DNA from: Anaeromyxobacter sp. Fw109-5
GTDB lineage: Bacteria > Myxococcota > Myxococcia > Myxococcales > Anaeromyxobacteraceae
Assembly: GCF_000017505.1 (NCBI RefSeq)
Contig: NC_009675.1
Span: forward strand, 2,542,001 to 2,606,000
DNA length: 64,000 bases
Direction of reading: 5' to 3'
Below the pieces are notes generated by a model. It did not search any database and had not been told where the DNA came from. It saw nothing but the letters and a program-made list of their open reading frames with translations. This document shows, in pieces, positions 54,346-63,771 of the stretch. The stretch's first letter is position 1, and each line of letters begins with the position of its first letter. The position numbers were made by a program, and so were the translations under genes.

Positions 54346-56136
54346 TCAGAACGGCCAGAACACCGGCACGAGGAGGACGAGCAGCACGAGCAGCACCGCG
54401 GTGATCGGCGCGCCCATCCGCATGAAGTCGAGGAAGCGGTAGCGGCCCGGCCCGTAGACGAGCACGCACGACGGCTCGAGGGGGGTCACGAACGAGATGG
54501 AGGCCGCGAGGCAGATCCCGATCGCGAACGGTCGAGGCGCGAGGCCGAGCTGCGCGGCCACGCCGGCGGCGACGGGGAGGAGCACCAGGGCCGCCGCCTG
54601 GTTCGACATCGGGGCCGAGAGCACGATGGTGAAGACCATCAGCGCGGCGAGGACGCCGCGCGCGCCCACGTGCTCGGCGAGGGGGACGAGGAGCCCGCCG
54701 AGCCAGCGCCCCGCGCCGCTCACCTCCATGGCGGTCCCGAGCGCCATCATCGCGCCGATGAGGAGCACGACCCGCCAGTCCACCCGGAACGCCATCCGCG
54801 GGTCCACGCAGCGCGTGGCGATCATGAGGAGCATGCCGGCGAGGCCCGCCACCGCGAGGGGCAGCACGCCGAGCACTCCCACGGCGAGGACGCCGGCGAA
54901 GATGGCCACCGCGATGAGCGCCTTGCGGGTGCGGATGGGCTGGTACTCCACGCTGCCGAGCAGCGTGAGCGTCGTGCCGTCCGCGAGCGCGCGGACCCGG
55001 TGGCGTGGACCGCGGACGAGGAGCACGTCGCCGGCCGCGAGCGGCAGCGTCGTCAGCGAGTGCGCGCCGAACAGGCCGTGCAGGAGCTGGACGCGGGTGA
55101 GCCGCTGGATCGCGGGCCGGCGCGCGATGGCGAGCGCGACGAGCCCGAAGTGCTCGCCGAAGAAGGCCTCCTTGAGGGAGCGGCCGACGAGGCTCGAGCC
55201 GATGGGGACCGCCGCCTCCATGAGCACCACGTCCTCGCCCTGGGGCGCCGGGGCCTTCGCGTCGGCGCGCATCTCCAGGCCGTGGAGATCCTTGACCCGG
55301 AGGAGATCGAGCCGGTCCTCCTCGAGCAGGAGCGCGTCTCCCTCCGCGAGCTCGAGCTCCGGCGCCGCCTCGAGCGCGGCGCCTCCGCGGGTGACCGCGA
55401 GCACGCGCAGGCCCAGCCCGTGCGTCACGTCCTCGAGGCGCTTGCCGGCGAAGCGCGAGCCGGGGACCACCACCACCTCCGCGAGGTACTCGCGCGCCGG
55501 CAGCACGTCGTCCTCCTCGACGGTGCGCTCCGGGAGGAGGAAGCGCGACAGCACGAGGATGAGGAGGATCCCGACGATCGCGAGCGGCAGCCCGACGGGC
55601 GCGAGCTCGGAGAAGCCGATCGCGCCGAGGCCGGTCTTCGCCATCATCGCGCTCACGACCAGGTTGGTGCTGGTCCCGATGAGGAAGATCGTGCCGCCGA
55701 GCATCGACGCGTACGCGAGCGGCATGAGCACGCGGCTGCGCGGGAGCTTGGCGCGATCGGCCGCGCCGATGACGACCGGCAGGAACGCCGCGGTCGTGAC
55801 GGTGTTCGAGACGACCGAGGAGAGCGCCGCGACCACGGCCATGATCGACCCCACGAACACGGTCGGCCCGAAGCGGCTCACCCCCGCCATGCGTTGCCCG
55901 ATGGCCTGCACGACCCCGGTCGACACGAGCCCCTGCGTCATCGAGAGGAGCGTGAAGATGAGGATGACGGTCTCGTTGGCGAACCCCGCGAACGCCTGCT
56001 CCGGGGTGAGGACCCGGGTCACGGCGAGGAGCGCCACGACCGTGAGGGCGCTCACCTCGAGCGGGATCCTCTCGAAGGCGAAGAGCACGACCGCGACGGC
56101 GACGACGGCGAGGACGAACCCGATCGCGACGGTCAT
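54346..56136 (-). CDS. SLC13-family transporter with TrkA-C domains
   Basis: 596 residues from ATG 56136. An N-terminal membrane half (about 1-190) is followed by two RCK/TrkA-C-like soluble domains (about 200-370: VVVPGSRFAGKRLEDV and PIGSSLVGRSLKEAFFGEHFG). A second membrane half contains the conserved SNQAAALVLLPVAAG motif. Arrangement typical of the DASS/SLC13 Na+-coupled permeases for sulfate, dicarboxylate or similar anions; the substrate is not predictable by reading. Confidence 0.9.
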   Translation of the reverse strand: MTVAIGFVLAVVAVAVVLFAFERIPLEVSALTVVALLAVTRVLTPEQAFAGFANETVILIFTLLSMTQGLVSTGVVQAIGQRMAGVSRFGPTVFVGSIMAVVAALSSVVSNTVTTAAFLPVVIGAADRAKLPRSRVLMPLAYASMLGGTIFLIGTSTNLVVSAMMAKTGLGAIGFSELAPVGLPLAIVGILLILVLSRFLLPERTVEEDDVLPAREYLAEVVVVPGSRFAGKRLEDVTHGLGLRVLAVTRGGAALEAAPELELAEGDALLLEEDRLDLLRVKDLHGLEMRADAKAPAPQGEDVVLMEAAVPIGSSLVGRSLKEAFFGEHFGLVALAIARRPAIQRLTRVQLLHGLFGAHSLTTLPLAAGDVLLVRGPRHRVRALADGTTLTLLGSVEYQPIRTRKALIAVAIFAGVLAVGVLGVLPLAVAGLAGMLLMIATRCVDPRMAFRVDWRVVLLIGAMMALGTAMEVSGAGRWLGGLLVPLAEHVGARGVLAALMVFTIVLSAPMSNQAAALVLLPVAAGVAAQLGLAPRPFAIGICLAASISFVTPLEPSCVLVYGPGRYRFLDFMRMGAPITAVLLVLLVLLVPVFWPF

Positions 56137-56283
56137 CGCGCGGCCGCCTCCCCGCCCGCCCACCGGCCGGCCCCCGCCCCGTCACACGCCCCCCTGCCCG
56201 CGGGTGGGCGCCGGGCGAGCCCGGGTGCACCTTGCAGTGAACGGCCCGGTCGCGCCGGCGGGCCCCGGATGCTCGAGCAGGTC

Positions 56284-56721
56284 ATGGCGGCCTTCGTCCT
56301 CTTCACGGCTGCGTCCCAAACGTTCGCACTCCCGGCGTCGTGCGCGCTGCAGGTGCTCCGAATGGCCGCGCCCACGCCGGTGCCGGGCGCGCCGCCGCAC
56401 CTGCGAGGAGTGCTCGACGTGCACGGCACCCTCGTACCCGTAGTCGACGTCGCCGCGCGGCTGGGGGCGCCCGGGCGCCCGGCGCGGCCCGAGGATCAGC
56501 TGCTCCTCGCGGAGGCCGGCGGGCGACGCGTGGCGCTGCAGGTCGACCGAGTCCTCGAAGTCCGCGAGGTGACCGAGGAGTCGGTCGAGACTCACCCCGA
56601 GTGGATCTCGACCTCTCCCCTCTCCGCCGGCGCGGTGCGCCTGCCGGAGGGCGTGGTCGTGGTCCAGTCGCTCGAGTCCTGGCTGGCGGATCCCGCCCTC
56701 GGGGCCGTCCCCACGCCGTGA
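56284..56721 (+). CDS. cheW: CheW-like coupling protein (first of the operon)
   Basis: 145 residues from ATG 56284; an ATG fifteen bases earlier is equally possible. CheW fold: FVLFTAASQTFALPASCALQVLR, RGVLDVHGTLVPVVDVAARLG, LLLAEAGGRRVALQVDRVLEV. It should link receptor to CheA. First gene of a six-gene chemosensory operon; its stop overlaps cheR. Confidence 0.88.
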   Translation: MAAFVLFTAASQTFALPASCALQVLRMAAPTPVPGAPPHLRGVLDVHGTLVPVVDVAARLGAPGRPARPEDQLLLAEAGGRRVALQVDRVLEVREVTEESVETHPEWISTSPLSAGAVRLPEGVVVVQSLESWLADPALGAVPTP

Positions 56722-58124
56722 CGCTCCGTCCGGCACAGGCCCCCGCGACGGAGCGCCTTCGCGCGCTCGTGCGGGAGCAGGCAGGCCTCGATCTCTCCGG
56801 CGTTCGCGGCACCCTGCTCGCGGCGGCGCTCACGCGGGAGGCCCACGCAGGCGGCCTCCCGGACGGCGAAGCGGTCGCGAGAGCCCTGCTCGAAGGCGCG
56901 CGCCCGCTCGCCCCTTTCATCGAGGAGCTCACGGTGGGTGAGACCTGGTTCTTCCGGGAGCCCGCGCAGTGGGCGTTCATCGAGGAGGTCGTCCTGCCGG
57001 AGGGGCTCCGCCGCCGCGAGGGGGGCGTCGAGCGATTCCGGGCGTGGAGCGCGGGGTGCTCGACGGGCGAGGAGCCGTACACCCTCGCCATCGTGCTGCA
57101 CGACCGGGGCGTGCGGGAGCGCGTCCACCTCGTGGGGACGGACCTGAACGAGACCGCGCTCGCCCGGGCGCGCCGCGGCGAGTACTCGCTCTGGTCGCTG
57201 CGCGGCGCCGCAGACGGGCGGGCGCGGCGGCACCTCACCGAGCGCGATGGGCGCTTCCTCGTCGCGCCGGAGATCGCGGCGCGGGTCCGCTTCTTCCCGC
57301 TGAACCTGGCGCGGCCCGAGTACCCGTCGGCGGCCCGCGGGCTGTCGGACCTGGACCTCGTGCTCTGCCGCAACGTCCTCATGTACCTCGACCGGGCGCA
57401 CGTCGCCGAGGCGGCGGGCCGGCTCTTCGAGACGCTGACCCCGGGCGGGTGGCTCCTGACCGGCGCCGCCGATCCGCCGCTGGGCGCGCTGACGGGCTTC
57501 ACGGTTCGAGCGGGGCCCTTCGGCGTCGCCTATCAGCGTCCCGTCGCGCCCAGCTCCCGCACGGCGTCCGTCCGCCCGACCTCCGCCCGCCGGGTCGCGC
57601 CCCGTGACGCGGCGGCGCGCACGCTCCGGCCACCGCCTCCTCCGGGCCACGTGCCCCCGATCCGGTCGCACCGGGCCGCCCCGCCCGGTCCCCCCACGAC
57701 GCTCTCTCGCGATCCCGAGCTCGCGGCGGCCCACCTGCTCGTGGACGCCGCTCACCTGACCGAGGCGCTCGCCGCGGTCGACGACGCGCTCGCGCGCCGT
57801 CCGCTCGACGCGGAGGCCCACTTCGAGAAGGCGGTGGTGCTCACCGAGCTCGGGCGCCTCGAGGAGGCGGCGGACGCATGCCGTCGCGCGCGCTACCTCT
57901 CCCGCGGGCAGCCGTTCGTGCACTTCTTCACGGGCTTGCTGCGCCTGAGGCGCGGGGACACGGCCGGCGCATCCCGCGCGCTGCGCACGGCGGCGTCGCT
58001 CGCCCAGCGGATGCCGGCGGCCGCGCCCGTGCGGCTGTCGCACGGGATGACCGCCGGAGCGCTCGTGGAAGGGGCGCGATTTCACCTGTCGCGCCTCGCG
58101 GGGGATGGCCCCTCGCGACCCTGA
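56718..58124 (+). CDS. cheR: CheR methyltransferase with TPR domain (FrzF/WspC type)
   Basis: 468 residues, GTG start on the cheW stop (GTGA). CheR catalytic domain with [12 protein letters not shown] motif [12 protein letters not shown] and [10 protein letters not shown] (about 60-275). A Pro/Arg-rich linker is followed by TPR units (about 330-440: [26 protein letters not shown]). Methylates receptor glutamates. CheR-TPR fusions mark Frz/Wsp-like systems. Confidence 0.92.
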   Translation: MTLRPAQAPATERLRALVREQAGLDLSGVRGTLLAAALTREAHAGGLPDGEAVARALLEGARPLAPFIEELTVGETWFFREPAQWAFIEEVVLPEGLRRREGGVERFRAWSAGCSTGEEPYTLAIVLHDRGVRERVHLVGTDLNETALARARRGEYSLWSLRGAADGRARRHLTERDGRFLVAPEIAARVRFFPLNLARPEYPSAARGLSDLDLVLCRNVLMYLDRAHVAEAAGRLFETLTPGGWLLTGAADPPLGALTGFTVRAGPFGVAYQRPVAPSSRTASVRPTSARRVAPRDAAARTLRPPPPPGHVPPIRSHRAAPPGPPTTLSRDPELAAAHLLVDAAHLTEALAAVDDALARRPLDAEAHFEKAVVLTELGRLEEAADACRRARYLSRGQPFVHFFTGLLRLRRGDTAGASRALRTAASLAQRMPAAAPVRLSHGMTAGALVEGARFHLSRLAGDGPSRP

Positions 58125-58162
58125 CGCTACGTTGAACGTGGAGCGAGGAGGCGAGTCCAAGC

Positions 58163-58675
58163 GTGCCTGGAGGGGCGAGGGAGACCGACGACCAGCGCGC
58201 CCGCCGCGTGCTCGCGCAGCGCGCCCGCGCGCTCGCCGTCCCGCCCGCGGCGCCCCCGGGCGAGTCGCTCGACCTGGTGGCGTTCGAGGCAGGGCCCGAG
58301 CGCTTCGCGGTCGCCGTCGGGGCGGTCCTCCGGGTGGAGCGAGTGACCGCGCTCGCGCGCGTGCCCGGGGCGGCGCCCGACGTGATCGGCGTGCTGAGCG
58401 TGGACGGGCGCCCCTGCGCGCTCGTCGACGCCCCCGCGCTCCTGGGCGCGGCGCGCGCGAGCGCCCCGCGGCGCTGGGCGATCGTCCTCGGGGAGCGCTC
58501 CCCGGAGGTGGCCCTCGCCGCCGATACCGTCGATCTCCTGCGCGTGCTGCGCGGCGAGCTGAGCGCCGCGGCTCCACCGCGGCTCGGCATCACCGCGGAC
58601 GCGCGGGTCGTCCTCGACGGCGCCGTGCTGACGGGCGGAGCGGACCGACCGCCCGCCGGAGACGACCGCCCGTGA
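58163..58675 (+). CDS. Second CheW-like protein
   Basis: 170 residues, GTG start with GAGGAGG about twelve bases before it. An Arg/Ala-rich N-terminus precedes a CheW domain ([54 protein letters not shown]). More divergent than the first CheW; corresponds in position to WspD/FrzB-type partners. Its stop overlaps the MCP gene. Confidence 0.85.
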   Translation: MPGGARETDDQRARRVLAQRARALAVPPAAPPGESLDLVAFEAGPERFAVAVGAVLRVERVTALARVPGAAPDVIGVLSVDGRPCALVDAPALLGAARASAPRRWAIVLGERSPEVALAADTVDLLRVLRGELSAAAPPRLGITADARVVLDGAVLTGGADRPPAGDDRP

Positions 58676-60306
58676 CGAGCGAGCTCCCCTTCCACCGATC
58701 CCTGCTGTTCCGGCTCTCGGCGCTCGGCCTCTCGCTGTTCGTCCTCGCCGCGATCGTGCTCTGGGGGAGCATCCGGATCGTGCGGCGCGTCACCTCGGAC
58801 GTGGCGCTCCTCAACGAGTCCTCCGACGGCGCCGTTCACTACGCCCACCTCGTCGCGCTCGCGCACCTGCGCGCAGCGGCCCCGCCGGAAGAGGCGTCCG
58901 CGCTGCAGGCGCGGATCGAGGAGCGGATCGCCGCGCAGGACAGGCGGTTCGAGGCGCTCCGGCGCGGAGACCGGGCCGCGGGCATCGCCCGGATCGACGA
59001 CGCGCGCCTGGTCGCGGCGCTCGACGAGCCGGAGCGCGCCTGGCGCGAGGGCGTGCGGCCCATCGTCCTCCGGATCGCGGCGGCAGGGTCCGCGGCGGCC
59101 GGGGAGCTCGCCACGCTGGACCGCCGCGTGCTCGACGCGGTCACCGCGCTGGAGCGCTGGAGCCTCGCCGCGCAGGAGCAGCTCGCGGCGTCCGCCGAGC
59201 GGGGCAGGCGGTGGTCGTATTCCCTCATCGCCGCGCTCCTCGCCGGGGTCGCCGGCACGCTCCTGGCGGCGCGGAGGGTGGCGCGGCGGCTCGCCGGCCT
59301 CTCCCAGTCGGCGCAGCGCATCGCGGCGGGCGAGGAGAGCGTGGCGATCGCGGTGGGCGGCCGCGACGAGGTGGGGCTCCTCGGGCGCGCGTTCGAGGAC
59401 ATGACCCAGAAGCTCCGGCGCAACTTCGCGCTGGAGCGCGACGCGCGGGCGAAGCTCGAGGAGATGTTCCGCGCCGTCGGCGAGACGGCGGCCAGGCTCG
59501 CCACGGCGGCGAACGAGATCCTGGCCAGCACGGCCCAGCAGACCTCCGGCGCCCAGCAACAGCTCGCGGCCGTGTCGCAGACCATGACCTCCCTCGACGA
59601 GATCGCGCGATCGTCGGAGCGCGCCGCGGACCGGTCCCGCGAGGCCGCCGACATCGCGCGCCACTCGGACGAGCTGTCTCGCACCGGCCACGGCGCCGTG
59701 GACGAGGCGGTGGAGGTGATCGGTCGCGCCAAGGACCAGGCCGACGGCGTCGCCCGCAACATCCTCGAGCTCGCCGAGCAGGCCAACGCGGTGGGGGACA
59801 TCACCGCGCTCATCGACGACCTCGCCGAGCAGACGAACGTGCTCGCGCTCAACGCGGCCATCGAGGCGACCCGCGCCGGCGAGCACGGGAAGGGGTTCTC
59901 GGTCGTCGCCGCGGAGGTGAAGTCGCTCGCGGAGCAGTCGCGCCGCGCCACCGCGGAGGCGCGGCAGGTGCTCGGCGACGTGCAGAAGCGTGCGAACCGC
60001 TCCGTGCTCTCCACCGAGGAGAGCACCCGGAGCCTGGAGGCCGCGGTCCGCGCGGCGCAGCACGCCGGCGCGGTGATCCGGGAGCTCGCCGAGCTGGGCG
60101 CCCGGCTCTCCGGCGCGGTGCAGGAGATCGCCGACTCGAGCGCGCAGCAGGCGACCGGCATCGGCCAGATCACCCAGGCGGTGCGCGACATCAGTAACGT
60201 CGCGAGCCAGTACGTCACGTCGACGAAGCAGTCGGAGCTCGCCGTGCGCGACCTCACCACGCTGGGCGAGAAGCTGCGGCAGCTGCTCGTCACCACCTCG
60301 CGGTGA
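58672..60306 (+). CDS. Methyl-accepting chemotaxis protein
   Basis: 544 residues, GTG start on the upstream stop codon. Two membrane helices (about 12-32 and 183-203) enclose a short helical periplasmic domain, then HAMP (about 205-258) and the signalling domain, whose tip reads [38 protein letters not shown]. No C-terminal CheR-tethering pentapeptide. Ligand unknown. Confidence 0.93.
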   Translation: MTSELPFHRSLLFRLSALGLSLFVLAAIVLWGSIRIVRRVTSDVALLNESSDGAVHYAHLVALAHLRAAAPPEEASALQARIEERIAAQDRRFEALRRGDRAAGIARIDDARLVAALDEPERAWREGVRPIVLRIAAAGSAAAGELATLDRRVLDAVTALERWSLAAQEQLAASAERGRRWSYSLIAALLAGVAGTLLAARRVARRLAGLSQSAQRIAAGEESVAIAVGGRDEVGLLGRAFEDMTQKLRRNFALERDARAKLEEMFRAVGETAARLATAANEILASTAQQTSGAQQQLAAVSQTMTSLDEIARSSERAADRSREAADIARHSDELSRTGHGAVDEAVEVIGRAKDQADGVARNILELAEQANAVGDITALIDDLAEQTNVLALNAAIEATRAGEHGKGFSVVAAEVKSLAEQSRRATAEARQVLGDVQKRANRSVLSTEESTRSLEAAVRAAQHAGAVIRELAELGARLSGAVQEIADSSAQQATGIGQITQAVRDISNVASQYVTSTKQSELAVRDLTTLGEKLRQLLVTTSR

Positions 60307-60309
60307 TCC

Positions 60310-62709
60310 ATGGACCGCGACGCCCTGCTCCAGTCGCTGCGCAACGCGCTGGCGTCCGATCTCGGCGAGCAGGTGCGCGTGCTCGAGGAGGGGGTCGTCG
60401 CCCTCGAGAAGGCCGAGCCCGGGCCCGAGCGGGACGCTCTGCTCGCGGACGTCTTCCGCGCGGCCCACGGGCTGAAGGGCTCCGCGCGAGCGGCCGGGGT
60501 CGCGCCGATGGAGGCGACCTGCCACGCGATGGAGTCGCTGCTCGGGGCGGCCCGCGACCACGCCCGCACGCTCGGGCGCGAGGACTTCGCCGCGCTGCTC
60601 GCGGCGGTGGACGCGCTCTCGGAGGTCCAGAAGCGGCTCTCCGAGGAGCCGGCGGCGGAGGTGGAGGAGGCGCTCTTCGCGAGCGCGAGGGAGCTCCTGC
60701 GCTCGCGGATCGAGGGAACGCCGCCCGCGACGTCGAGCGCGGCTCCTCGGGCCGGTCATCCCGAGCGTAGCGTCTCCGCACCAGCGGAGACGCGGAGTGG
60801 AGGGACCCCGGCCCCGCCCGCGGCTCCTGGGGCCGGTCATCCCGAGTCCTTCGACTCCGCGGCCTCCGGCCGCTACGCTCAGGACAAGCGGAGTCGAGGG
60901 ACCCCGACGACCTCGCCCGCCTCGGCGCCCTCCCCTCCCCGCCCCGACGCCGGCCGCTCCGAGCGGCCGCGCCGGAGCGGCGCGCTGCGGCTCGCCCCCG
61001 AGCGGCTCGACGCCATCGCCGTCGCCGGCGGCGGGCTCCTCGCGTCTGCGTTCCAGGCCGAGGCGCGGGCGACGCGCGCGGACGAGCTCGCCCGCGACGC
61101 CCGGAAGCTCCGCGCGGCCTTGCGCGCAGCGCGGCCGATCCTGGCCCGCGCGGCCGCGGTCCGCCACGGTCGTGCCGCGGTGGAGGCCACCGCCGCGCGC
61201 GCGGCGCTCGCGGTCGAGGACGACCTCGGTCGCCTGGAGCGCGGCCTCTCCGCGCTGCGCGGCCAGCTCGCCGTCGAGGCGCGCGCCCTCGAGCGGCGGA
61301 CGCGCCGGCTGGCCTCGGACGTGCGGGCGCTCCGGCTCACGCCGTGGCTCGAGGCGACCGCGGGGCTCGAGCGCGCCGCGCGCGACGTGGCAGCGGCCCG
61401 GGCCCGCGACGTCGAGGTCGTGGTCGGGGGCGAGGGTCTCGAGCTCGACCGCTCGGTCGTCGACGCGCTCCGGGAGCCGCTCGGGCAGCTCGTCCGGAAC
61501 GCGGTCGACCACGGCATCGAGGACGTCGCCGAGCGCCGCGCGGCCGGCAAGCCGGAGCGAGGGCGTATCGAGGTCGACGCGCGCATCGAGGGCGAGCGCG
61601 TGTTCGTGCGAGTACGCGACGACGGCCGCGGGCTCGACCCCGAGCGCCTCCGCGAGGAGGCGCGCCGGCGGGGCCTCCCCGTCCCCGCGGACCGCCGGCG
61701 CGCGCTCGAGCTGGTGTTCGTGCCGGGCTTCTCGACCGCGACGCAGGTGACGGAGCTCTCCGGCCGGGGCGTGGGGCTGGACGTCGTCGCCAGCGCCGTG
61801 CGTGCGATGCGCGGCACGGTGGGCCTCTCGTCCTCCCGGGGCCACGGGACCTGCTTCGAGCTGGCGGTGCCGACGACGCTCTACGGCCTGCGGGCGGTCG
61901 TGGTGCGCGACGCGGGTCAGGTCTTCGCGATCCCCGCGCTCGACGTCGAGCGGGTGTTCCGGCTGCGCCCGGAGCAGGTGGCCACGAGCGGCGGGCGCCC
62001 CATGCTGCTCGCCGGCGAGCCGGCCCCCCTCGCGCCGCTGGCGCCTGCGCTCGGGCTCTCCTCTGAGACGTGGCGCGTCGAGGACCGGCGCATGGCGGTG
62101 CTGGTGGAGGCGAACGGGCAGCGCGCTGCCTTCGCGGTGGACGAGGTCCTGGCCGAGCGCGAGCTGTCGCTCGAGCCGCTCTCCGGGAGGCTGGAGGGGC
62201 TGACCCTCGCGAGCGCCGTGGCGGTCCTCCCCGGGGGCGACCTGGCGGTGGTGCTGGCGAGCCGGGAGCTGGTCGAGCTCGCCCACGGCGCCCAGGCCCC
62301 TTCCCCCGCGCCGCCGCGGGAGGCCGCTCCAGCCCGACGCCGCGTGCTGCTCGCCGACGACGCCGCGACCACCCGCGCCCTGGCGCGGAGCCTCCTCGAG
62401 GCGTCCGGGTTCGAGGTGATCCCCGCCGGCGACGGAGAGCAGGCCTGGTCGCTGCTCCAGCAGCACGGCGCGGACGTCGTGGTCTCGGACGTGGAGATGC
62501 CGCGGATGAGCGGCTTCGAGCTGACCCGGGCGATCCGGCAGAGCCCCCGCTTCGCCAGGCTGCCCGTCGTGCTCCTCACCGCGCTGGAGAGCGAGGGGGA
62601 CCGGCGCCGCGGCCTGGAGGCCGGCGCGGACGCATACCTCGTGAAGGCCACGTTCGATCAGCGCGTGCTCCTCGACACCATCGCGGAGCTGCTCGAGGAG
62701 GTCCCATGA
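60310..62709 (+). CDS. cheA: Hybrid CheA histidine kinase with receiver domain (FrzE/WspE type)
   Basis: 799 residues. HPt domain with phospho-His H53 (FRAAHGLKGSA), then a long linker that includes two repeat-derived peptides. The kinase core has N box NAVDHGIED, G1 DDGRGLDP and G2 GRGVGLDVV. A CheW-like domain (about 520-665) and a C-terminal receiver (about 675-795, DVVVSDVEMPRMSG) complete it. No P2 domain is obvious. Phosphotransfer to its own receiver is expected, as in FrzE. Confidence 0.94.
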   Translation: MDRDALLQSLRNALASDLGEQVRVLEEGVVALEKAEPGPERDALLADVFRAAHGLKGSARAAGVAPMEATCHAMESLLGAARDHARTLGREDFAALLAAVDALSEVQKRLSEEPAAEVEEALFASARELLRSRIEGTPPATSSAAPRAGHPERSVSAPAETRSGGTPAPPAAPGAGHPESFDSAASGRYAQDKRSRGTPTTSPASAPSPPRPDAGRSERPRRSGALRLAPERLDAIAVAGGGLLASAFQAEARATRADELARDARKLRAALRAARPILARAAAVRHGRAAVEATAARAALAVEDDLGRLERGLSALRGQLAVEARALERRTRRLASDVRALRLTPWLEATAGLERAARDVAAARARDVEVVVGGEGLELDRSVVDALREPLGQLVRNAVDHGIEDVAERRAAGKPERGRIEVDARIEGERVFVRVRDDGRGLDPERLREEARRRGLPVPADRRRALELVFVPGFSTATQVTELSGRGVGLDVVASAVRAMRGTVGLSSSRGHGTCFELAVPTTLYGLRAVVVRDAGQVFAIPALDVERVFRLRPEQVATSGGRPMLLAGEPAPLAPLAPALGLSSETWRVEDRRMAVLVEANGQRAAFAVDEVLAERELSLEPLSGRLEGLTLASAVAVLPGGDLAVVLASRELVELAHGAQAPSPAPPREAAPARRRVLLADDAATTRALARSLLEASGFEVIPAGDGEQAWSLLQQHGADVVVSDVEMPRMSGFELTRAIRQSPRFARLPVVLLTALESEGDRRRGLEAGADAYLVKATFDQRVLLDTIAELLEEVP
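60751..60808. repeat. Palindromic repeat element inside cheA, copy 1
   Basis: Begins GCCGGTCATCCCGAGCG and ends GAGTGGAGGGACCCCG, with a perfect internal palindrome GTCTCCGC-ACCA-GCGGAGAC (60772-60791). It is read through in frame in the cheA linker. Ends match copy 2. Confidence 0.75.
60832..60906. repeat. Palindromic repeat element inside cheA, copy 2
   Basis: Begins GCCGGTCATCCCGAGTCC and ends GAGTCGAGGGACCCCG, with inverted repeats TCGACTCCGC (60851-60860) and GCGGAGTCGA (60888-60897) around a longer core. Same terminal sequences as copy 1, 24 bases apart. In frame in the linker. Confidence 0.75.
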
Positions 62710-63722
62710 TCCGGGTCGTCGTCGCGGACGACATGCAGGCGTCGCTGCAGCTGCTGGAGGCGATCTTCGCGCTCGAGCCCGGCTTCGAGATCGCCGGCCG
62801 GGCGAGGGACGGGCGCGACGCCGTCGAGCTCACGCAGCGGCTGAAGCCCGACCTCGTCACGATGGACATCCAGATGCCGGTCATGAACGGCTTCGACGCG
62901 ACCCTCCGGATCATGACCGACTGTCCCACCCCCATCATCGTCGTCTCGGGGCAGGACGTGAGCTCGGTGGGCTTCGCGCTGAACGCCATGAAGGCAGGCG
63001 CGCTCGCCGTGGTCCCGAAGCCGGTCGCGCCGGGCGCTCCGGGGTTCGAGGAGCAGGCCCGGCACCTGCTCACCATGGCGCGCGCCATGGCGGGGGTGAA
63101 GCTCCTGCCGCGCGTGCAGCCCACCCGGCCCGGCGAGACGGCGCCCGGCGCGCGCGCGCAGCGTACCCGCGCGCGGGTGGTGGCCATCGCCGCCTCGACG
63201 GGCGGGCCGCCCGCGCTGTCGCGGATCCTCTCCGAGCTGCCGGCCGACTTCCGCGCGCCGCTGCTGGTCGTCCAGCACATCGCCGAGGGCTTCGCGGAAG
63301 GGCTCGCGAAGTGGCTCGGCGAGGCGTCGCCGCTCCGCGTGAAGGTCGGCGAGGACGGCGAGCCGCTCGCGCCGGGGACCGTGTACCTCGCCCCCGACCG
63401 CCGCCACCTCGGGGTGAAGGGCGACCAGGTGGAGGTCTCCGACGCCGCGCCGATCGACGGCTTCAAGCCGTCGGGGACCTACCTGTTCGAGTCGGTCGCG
63501 CGCTCCTTCGGCCCCGCCGCGCTCGGCCTCATCCTGACCGGGATGGGCCGCGACGGCGTCCAGGGGCTCGCGGCCCTGCGCGCCGCGGGCGGCACGGTGG
63601 TCGCGCAGGACAAGGACTCCTCCGTCATCTTCGGCATGAACGGCGAGGCGGTGCTCGGCGGCCTCACCGACGAGGTCCTGCCGCTCGACGCGATCGCGTA
63701 CCTGCTCATGCAGGCGGTGTGA
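62706..63722 (+). CDS. cheB: CheB-type protein-glutamate methylesterase
   Basis: 338 residues, ATG overlapping the cheA stop. Receiver domain (1-120) with phospho-site LVTMDIQMPVMNG and Lys in VPKPVAPG. The methylesterase domain (about 160-338) has the catalytic Ser in IAASTGGP, His in QHIAEGFAEG and Asp in GMGRDGVQG. Removes receptor methyl groups, opposing CheR. Last gene of the operon in view. Confidence 0.95.
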   Translation: MIRVVVADDMQASLQLLEAIFALEPGFEIAGRARDGRDAVELTQRLKPDLVTMDIQMPVMNGFDATLRIMTDCPTPIIVVSGQDVSSVGFALNAMKAGALAVVPKPVAPGAPGFEEQARHLLTMARAMAGVKLLPRVQPTRPGETAPGARAQRTRARVVAIAASTGGPPALSRILSELPADFRAPLLVVQHIAEGFAEGLAKWLGEASPLRVKVGEDGEPLAPGTVYLAPDRRHLGVKGDQVEVSDAAPIDGFKPSGTYLFESVARSFGPAALGLILTGMGRDGVQGLAALRAAGGTVVAQDKDSSVIFGMNGEAVLGGLTDEVLPLDAIAYLLMQAV

Positions 63723-63771
63723 TCGCGTGCACTTTCCGTGAGACAGTCCCAGGCGACCGCAGGAGGTTCCC

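Noticed and set aside
57928-62466. 1512-codon minus-strand frame across cheR, MCP and cheA
   Set aside because: It is an antisense shadow of the chemosensory genes, with no domain and no ribosome site, while all plus-strand genes have catalytic motifs.
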